A stretch of DNA of 64,000 nt, taken from B69-G16 sp964501905. Lineage in GTDB: Archaea > Thermoproteota > Thermoprotei > Thermofilales > B69-G16. Made by a program: the position numbers and the translations under genes. Under the pieces are notes generated by a model. The model was not told the origin of the DNA, searched no databases, and was given only the letters and a program-made list of their open reading frames with translations. Below, in pieces: positions 59,152 through 64,000 of the stretch (within the stretch, counting starts at the first letter, position 1; each line of letters starts with the position of its first letter). Location: positions 116,784 to 180,783 of the forward strand of contig CAZCTW010000003.1 of NCBI GenBank assembly GCA_964501905.1, read 5' to 3'.

Positions 59152-60486
59152 ATGGTGGCAATCACCAAATTTGAGAGAATTGGCGCTCACAGCCATATAA
59201 AAGGGCTAGGTCTGAAGAACGGAAAAGCTCTCCCAATAGCTGATGGGCTAGTAGGACAGGAAGAAGCTCGCGAAGCCGCTGGTATAATTGTAGAGATGAT
59301 AAAGCAAGGCAAGATGGCAGGAAGGGCAATATTATTGGCCGGACCTCCTGGTACTGGAAAAACAGCACTCGCCATAGCCATAGCTAAGGAACTAGGCGAG
59401 GATACTCCTTTTATGTCGCTCTCGGGCTCTGAAATTTATTCCTCGGAAATAAAGAAGACTGAAGTATTAATGCAGGCTATGAGGAAGGCTATAGGAGTTA
59501 GAATTCACGAGTTTAGGAGAGTATACGAAGGAGTCGTTGACCACTTAGAAGTTAGGCTGGGTAAGCATCCCTATAATCCTTATCAACAGATCCCCGTAGG
59601 AGCTACGATAACCTTGCGGACCACAGACGAGAAAAAGACGTTAAGCGTAGACGCCACGATAACTCAAGAGTTGCTGGCTAGAGGCGTCGAGGAAGGCGAC
59701 GTTATATGGATAGACGCCGAAACAGGTAGAGTACATAAGATAGGACGGTCGGAAACTGCTGAGAAAACATATGATGTCGGCGTTGAAAAAGTTGTTTCAG
59801 TTCCGAAGGGTTCGATACTCAAGGAGAAGGAGTTTATCCACACTGTAACTCTACATGATCTGGACGTGATGCATGCAAGAAGCGGGAGCATATTCAGTTT
59901 ATTATTTGGAGGTAGAGAAGAGAAGGAAATACCTCCTGAAGTACGTCAAAGAGTAGATGAGCTAGTTAAAAACATGGTCGACGAGGGTAAGGCCGAAATA
60001 ATCCCGGGAGTATTATTCATAGATGACGTCCATATGCTAGACATAGAGGCTTTTAGTTTCTTATCGCGGGCTATGGAGAGTGAGTTATCGCCTATCATAA
60101 TCCTAGCCAGCAATAGAGGATTTGCGAGAATAAAGGGGACGGATATAATAGCCCCTCACGGCATACCACTGGATCTTTTGGATAGGCTTTTGATAATTAA
60201 GACAAAGCCTTATACGAAGGATCAGATTAGGGAAATTCTCAAGATAAGGGCTAAGGAAGAGAACGTAGAGTTAGAAGATGAGGCTTTAGAAGAATTAACT
60301 AAGATAGGAGCTGGAGAGAGCTTAAGATATGCGGTTCAACTCCTCACACCATCTGCTGTTATAGCTAGAGGAAATGGAAGGAGCAAGGTAACTCCAGAGG
60401 ATGTTAGGGAGGCTTCTCGCCTCTTTGTCAGTATGAAAGAATCGGCTAAATACCTTAAAGAGCTCGGCGAAATGTTCTTAAAATAA
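59152..60486 (+). CDS. TIP49/RuvB-like AAA+ ATPase (RUVBL homologue)
   Basis: 444 residues from ATG 59152, with GGTGGGTGG just upstream; GTG 59140 is an alternative. Opening signature ERIGAHSHIKGLGL, Walker A GPPGTGKT (64-71), an inserted OB domain (about 120-225), Walker B at D291-D292-V-H (eukaryotic homologues have DEVH), sensor 1 ASNRG, and sensor 2 with SLRYAVQLLTPSA. TIP49 forms hexamers in chromatin and RNP assembly. The Glu-to-Asp change in Walker B may slow ATP hydrolysis. 32-base overlap with the facing gene. Confidence 0.93.
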   Translation: MVAITKFERIGAHSHIKGLGLKNGKALPIADGLVGQEEAREAAGIIVEMIKQGKMAGRAILLAGPPGTGKTALAIAIAKELGEDTPFMSLSGSEIYSSEIKKTEVLMQAMRKAIGVRIHEFRRVYEGVVDHLEVRLGKHPYNPYQQIPVGATITLRTTDEKKTLSVDATITQELLARGVEEGDVIWIDAETGRVHKIGRSETAEKTYDVGVEKVVSVPKGSILKEKEFIHTVTLHDLDVMHARSGSIFSLLFGGREEKEIPPEVRQRVDELVKNMVDEGKAEIIPGVLFIDDVHMLDIEAFSFLSRAMESELSPIIILASNRGFARIKGTDIIAPHGIPLDLLDRLLIIKTKPYTKDQIREILKIRAKEENVELEDEALEELTKIGAGESLRYAVQLLTPSAVIARGNGRSKVTPEDVREASRLFVSMKESAKYLKELGEMFLK

Positions 60487-60982
60487 TTCTTATTTTACCT
60501 AAGAGAACTTCTTTAGGGACTAATATTAAAAACGTAATTATTAAAAGAACCTGCCCTATATCCAAGTAGAGTGTAGAAGCTGAAAAGCCTGCAGCGAAGC
60601 TACAGGTATAGGTGTAGAAGATGGGATAGAGTGATACCCTACAAGATATGCCGAGCATCTCGTTGGTGTAGGGCGATATTATATAGAGCTTGTAGTAGTG
60701 GGCTACGGCAAACAGGATAGATGTGGAGAGTAGAAGCGGTTTAGAGATTTTTTCCTCAAAAGTATTTAGGAAGAGACTGCAAATCCATAGCAGAAATTCT
60801 GCTACAGTTATTCTCCAGGCGACATACCAAGGGAAGTTCCTGCTCACAATATACTCACTGAGAAAATTCTCCAAGGGAAGACCCGCTGCTACCACGGCGA
60901 CGGATGTAGAGATTAGCACAGCAAACACTATGTAGGGTGTTGTTTTTCCTCTATTCAAGGCAGCCATGACCCGAGCCCCCAT
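60455..60982 (-). CDS. Multi-pass membrane hypothetical protein
   Basis: 175 residues with about five transmembrane helices (YIVFAVLISTSVAVVAAGL, ITVAEFLLWICSLFL, PLLLSTSILFAVAHYY, IGQVLLIITFLILVP). A start at the internal ATG 60967 is possible. It overlaps the site-2 protease gene by 28 bases and may be its partner or substrate; no family recognised. Confidence 0.55.
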   Translation of the reverse strand: MGARVMAALNRGKTTPYIVFAVLISTSVAVVAAGLPLENFLSEYIVSRNFPWYVAWRITVAEFLLWICSLFLNTFEEKISKPLLLSTSILFAVAHYYKLYIISPYTNEMLGISCRVSLYPIFYTYTCSFAAGFSASTLYLDIGQVLLIITFLILVPKEVLLGKIRIILRTFRRAL

Positions 60983-62151
60983 ATTCTAATCGAGAGTGCT
61001 ATGTTCGCTAGTAGTACAGCAACAAAGTATAACGTGACGAGCATTTTCACTTTTTCCCTCTTACTCTCCTCTTTAAAGTATTCTTCCAGAACGGCGTAGA
61101 CGACTCTTCCTCCGTCGAAGGGGTATATAGGTAGCATGTTCATGACCGCTACGCTTATCGTCAACAAGTAAACCCATTTGAATATTCTGTAAATTTCGAT
61201 TGACATTTTCCTTATAAGAGGGCTATAAGTGTTCGAGAAAAACATCGGTTGATAGTAATAATCAAACCTTGCACCCATAAAGCCTTTAGACTTATTTCTA
61301 GGATCCTCAGCTAGAGTAAGGGGTAATTCGAGAACTTCTCCGTTTCTTACAACGCTAATTATTATTTTTTCTCCAGGTTTCGTCCTTTTCATGTACCCTA
61401 TCAGATCATTTAAACTTGAGATCGAAGTTTCATTTATCCTAACGATTATATCGTCAGGTTTAAGAACTCCATGTGCGGGAAATCCCTCTAACGTCCCCCT
61501 AACTAAAACGCCTGAAGGTATCATTAATACCAAAAACAGCTCCGTTACGAGAAGAAAAGTGAGAAAATTAACGAAACTACCAACCGATAAGAAACCTAGT
61601 TTTTTCAAAAGTGGAGTTTTCTTAAGCTCTTCCTCCTCTGGCTCTACAAAGCCCCCAAACAATATCAGCGCAAGGAGCAAGCCAGAGGATTTTATACGAA
61701 CTTTAAATGCAGAAGCAGTAATTCCATGAGCTAACTCGTGAGGCAGGAGAACTACAGCAGCAGCTAACGCCAAGTACGGCAGCGATTCAAGACCCACATT
61801 TATACCCGGTAATAAGGGCTCTACCGGAGCAGCTGTCGGTGACTTTAAAATTATAGCTAGGAGGTTAGAATGTATAAAGTGAATTCCAACGAACATGAGA
61901 TATAGGCTGACTATGATAGCCACATAGGAAGCGAATCGAATAGGCTTACTATATTTATTCCCAATGTATTCTATAGCTCTATTAAATTTCGCGGTTCTAA
62001 ATAATACTACGGGTCCTTCCAGCGATATACCGCATTTTTTGAGTATTTCAGGTTTAAACTTCTTTAAAAAGTACAGTAAGGCGTAGAGCGTTCCAATTGT
62101 GAGGAGGAAAGTTAGTGTGTTAAGGTATCGTTGAGGCAAATCCAACTCCAC
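60955..62151 (-). CDS. Site-2-protease-type membrane metalloprotease with PDZ domain
   Basis: 398 residues. The zinc site HELAH (H138, E139, H142) is within a membrane segment (LALAAAVVLLPHELAHG), and the third ligand motif is LPIYPFDGGR near residue 345. A PDZ domain (about 220-275, GFPAHGVLKPDDIIVRINE) lies between. It cleaves membrane-bound regulators by intramembrane proteolysis. Overlaps genes on both sides (28 and 32 bases), giving a three-gene unit with the MBL-like and membrane proteins. Confidence 0.9.
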   Translation of the reverse strand: MELDLPQRYLNTLTFLLTIGTLYALLYFLKKFKPEILKKCGISLEGPVVLFRTAKFNRAIEYIGNKYSKPIRFASYVAIIVSLYLMFVGIHFIHSNLLAIILKSPTAAPVEPLLPGINVGLESLPYLALAAAVVLLPHELAHGITASAFKVRIKSSGLLLALILFGGFVEPEEEELKKTPLLKKLGFLSVGSFVNFLTFLLVTELFLVLMIPSGVLVRGTLEGFPAHGVLKPDDIIVRINETSISSLNDLIGYMKRTKPGEKIIISVVRNGEVLELPLTLAEDPRNKSKGFMGARFDYYYQPMFFSNTYSPLIRKMSIEIYRIFKWVYLLTISVAVMNMLPIYPFDGGRVVYAVLEEYFKEESKREKVKMLVTLYFVAVLLANIALSIRIWGLGSWLP

Positions 62152-62857
62152 ACTCGATATCTAAATTGAAAAGGTTTTTTAATATTACTCTTCTAGCCCG
62201 GGGAGCTGTTGAGTGCAAGGGATATACACGCTCTATATCCAAATCCGCTACGGCTTTTTCTAAATAGCTTAACGTGGCGACATCCAGCATCGATAAGTTT
62301 AAACCCCCAACTACGGCTAAAACCGGGCTATAACTATTATTCCGGAGAAATAGGAAAAGTTCTTCTATACCACGCCGTAAACACCCCGTAAAAACTACAT
62401 AGCCCCTTTCAAGCCTCACTGCGAGCGCTTGCTCCTTCACTCTATATCCGAAGGGGCCTACACATTTCAGAAACGGATGCTTAAACTCACTGCCTAAAAT
62501 ATACTGCCTCTCTTTAAGCTTCTCGCTAGAACGTTTATTATAAAGAGGCGGGACAATAACCTTAGTGTTTTCTCCTAGTTTTAAACCAGTTAATAGTCCT
62601 CCTACGTGGCATTTTCTCCATATCGAGATGAATACATAATCTAGCGAGGCGTAGTTCACTTTTAAAATTCGAGCATTGATATTTAGCACTCTAAAAGAGC
62701 TTCCTGTGTCAAAGAGCAAACGGGTTTTCTCACCCTTCGAAAATATTTCTATGTATATGGAGAGACCATGAGAGGGGATTAGAGCGTCGTTCTTCGCATA
62801 TACTAAGTCGTCAACCAGCACTGTAAACTTTAGACTTTTGGGGAGAATATCGGTCAC
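62120..62857 (-). CDS. MBL-fold protein with degenerate metal site
   Basis: 245 residues from a GTG start. The family framework is clear (RLLFDTGSSFRVLNINARIL, LDYVFISIWRKCHVGGLLTG, GYVVFTGCLRRGIEELF, VYPLHSTAPRA), close to archaeal MptA-like/dihydropterin MBL proteins. But the metal motif HxHxDH is reduced to IWRKCH and the GCSH motif to GCLR, so at most one ligand of each remains. Probably a non-catalytic relative. Coupled to the site-2 protease. Confidence 0.75.
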   Translation of the reverse strand: MTDILPKSLKFTVLVDDLVYAKNDALIPSHGLSIYIEIFSKGEKTRLLFDTGSSFRVLNINARILKVNYASLDYVFISIWRKCHVGGLLTGLKLGENTKVIVPPLYNKRSSEKLKERQYILGSEFKHPFLKCVGPFGYRVKEQALAVRLERGYVVFTGCLRRGIEELFLFLRNNSYSPVLAVVGGLNLSMLDVATLSYLEKAVADLDIERVYPLHSTAPRARRVILKNLFNLDIECGVGFASTIP

Positions 62858-62914
62858 CGATTCCTAAAATGCGAGGAAGTTATTATAGTTGTAGTTTACT
62901 AATTATCAGAGATA

Positions 62915-64000
62915 ATGAGGTTGCTGGATAATATACGGAAGGATCCCCAACACAAAATAGTCCATATTTACATAGAGGAGCCCGGCGAAATAGAGTTTGG
63001 GTGCAACGTCGAAGATTTGCCTGTAAGAGAAGAAGTAAAACTAGCTTTAAGGAATAGAGGGATAAAAAGGCTGTATAAGTTCCAAGAAGAAGCTATAAGG
63101 CACATACTTAAAGGCAAGAATGTTTTTATATCCGCTGGAACAGGCACCGGGAAGACCGAGGCTTTCCTAGTACCTTTAGTTGAGAGAATTCTGAAAGAGC
63201 CATATAGAGGAGTTCAAGCCCTCCTCATCTATCCTACCAAGGCTCTAGCTCGAGATCAGTTCAAGAGAATTAACGATTTTCTCTCTCTATTTTTCGGGTT
63301 GAGGGCTGCCGTATACGATGGAGATACCCCGGAGAAGGAAAGAAGAGCTATCTACAGCTTTCCGCCACAAATGCTAATAACAAACCCCGATATGATACAT
63401 GTCTCTCTTTTGTTTTCGCCTGAATTCAAAAAACTCCTTTCGTCCTTGAAAATAGTGGTACTTGACGACATGCATGTTTACTCAGGAGTTTTCGGAATAC
63501 ACGTAGCATATGTTATGCGGAGACTTAAAAGAGCGATAGGGCACCAAGTGCAGTTTATAGGAACCTCCGCCACGCTCGAAAACCCTAAAGAATTCGCTTC
63601 CGGAATATTCAGTGAACCTGTAGAAGTAGTTGAAGCTCCCAGAGGGAGAAAGGGTAGGCTAGTACATGTCCTAATCAGACCCGTCGAAAGATCTAAGCGT
63701 ATGGAAGCTATAGTTTTACTTAGGCGTTGTTTAGAAAACAATCTTAAAACCTTAGTCTTCGTGGATAGTCACAAAACCGCCGAGCTTTTAAAACTGCTGG
63801 CCGACAGATACAAACTAAATGTTAAACTCCACAGAGCGGGCTTATCTCCAGAGGTTAGGCGTAAAATAGAAGAGGAATTAAAACGCGGTAAGATAAAAGC
63901 AGTTATCGCAACTCCTACACTTGAACTCGGAATCGATATAGGAGATCTGGACGCTATTATACTTTATAGCATTCCTCCAACATTTTCGAAGTACATTCAG
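62915..64000 (+). CDS. DEAD/DEAH-box helicase (YprA/MrfA-like), 3' end outside window
   Basis: The frame from ATG 62915 is open to the window end. Q-like KFQEEAIRHIL, Walker A AGTGTGKTEAF (74-84), motif Ia YPTKALARDQF, motif II D184-D185-M-H187, motif III GTSATL, and the second RecA domain starting with TLVFVDSHKTAELL and ATPTLELGIDIGDLD are visible. The family (COG1205 group) normally has DELH in motif II; here Glu is Asp. Members are 3'-5' helicases for DNA repair. Confidence 0.9.
   Translation, partial: MRLLDNIRKDPQHKIVHIYIEEPGEIEFGCNVEDLPVREEVKLALRNRGIKRLYKFQEEAIRHILKGKNVFISAGTGTGKTEAFLVPLVERILKEPYRGVQALLIYPTKALARDQFKRINDFLSLFFGLRAAVYDGDTPEKERRAIYSFPPQMLITNPDMIHVSLLFSPEFKKLLSSLKIVVLDDMHVYSGVFGIHVAYVMRRLKRAIGHQVQFIGTSATLENPKEFASGIFSEPVEVVEAPRGRKGRLVHVLIRPVERSKRMEAIVLLRRCLENNLKTLVFVDSHKTAELLKLLADRYKLNVKLHRAGLSPEVRRKIEEELKRGKIKAVIATPTLELGIDIGDLDAIILYSIPPTFSKYIQ

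Overview
The window is a gene-dense stretch of an archaeal chromosome, most likely from a thermophilic member of the Thermoproteota/TACK group. Pointers are ribosomal proteins eS25, eL35-type (L35Ae) and the acidic stalk protein P1/L12, canonical RadA, an ATP-dependent DNA ligase, a short helicase-less XPF, Hjc, NucS/EndoMS, an archaeal TIP49, the AcnX-type phosphomevalonate dehydratase, TATA-box promoters, GTG/TTG starts with GGTGA-type ribosome binding sites, and an archaeal C/D box guide RNA. No rRNA, tRNA, CRISPR array or insertion sequence was recognised. The exact lineage cannot be fixed by reading alone.

Layout. 0-2 kb: end of a HAD phosphatase facing nucS and a methyltransferase. 2-7.4 kb: a 1791-residue secreted, membrane-anchored S-layer-like protein. 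7.5-13.3 kb: a tightly overlapping run of two RadA-family genes sharing a perfect 294-bp internal tract, an NFACT/Rqc2 homologue, a CBS-like protein, a Mut7-C nuclease and AMMECR1. 13.3-16.8 kb: a thioredoxin-like/Cys protein, L35Ae, DNA ligase and a coiled-coil protein. 16.9-20.8 kb: HAD, PfkB kinase, orphan, KaiC-like ATPase and radical SAM operon. 20.9-27.3 kb: bacterial-type (class I) GAPDH, a C/D box sRNA, an XRE regulator, Hsp20, PAC2, PGK, an Ntn asparaginase and carbamate kinase. 27.4-30.9 kb: a zinc-ribbon protein, a broken deoC, then HMG-CoA synthase, thiolase and DUF35. 30.9-33.3 kb: two RNA methylases.

33.4-38.1 kb is the most unusual part: a compact six-gene cassette of a membrane protein, two unrecognised proteins (the first ending in a winged helix), a SWIM zinc-finger protein with the extended CxC..CxHxxA signature of Shu2/SWS1, a RadA paralogue and a PD-(D/E)XK nuclease with a RecB/Cas4-like QxxxY motif. 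It reads as an archaeal Shu-complex-like recombination module with its own nuclease. Two membrane-anchored winged-helix regulators follow, then a TIM-barrel protein and a cis-prenyltransferase.

41-64 kb: a secreted propeller/thioredoxin fusion with a 28-residue membrane microprotein, eS25, an Lhr helicase, a possible structured RNA, DUF2208, P1/L12, a DUF354 glycosyltransferase, a zinc-finger protein coupled to xpf, family-4 UDG, the two AcnX subunits, canonical radA behind a promoter with paired repeats, a dolichol-kinase-like protein, hjc, TIP49, a site-2 protease, a metal-site-degenerate MBL protein and the start of a DEAD/DEAH helicase.

Functional themes are DNA repair and recombination (nucS, lig, udg, xpf, radA plus three paralogues, hjc, SWIM, PD-(D/E)XK nuclease, two helicases) and isoprenoid/dolichol metabolism (thiolase, HMG-CoA synthase, AcnX, cis-prenyltransferase, dolichol-kinase-like). 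Packing is extreme: all eleven convergent gene pairs overlap or abut.
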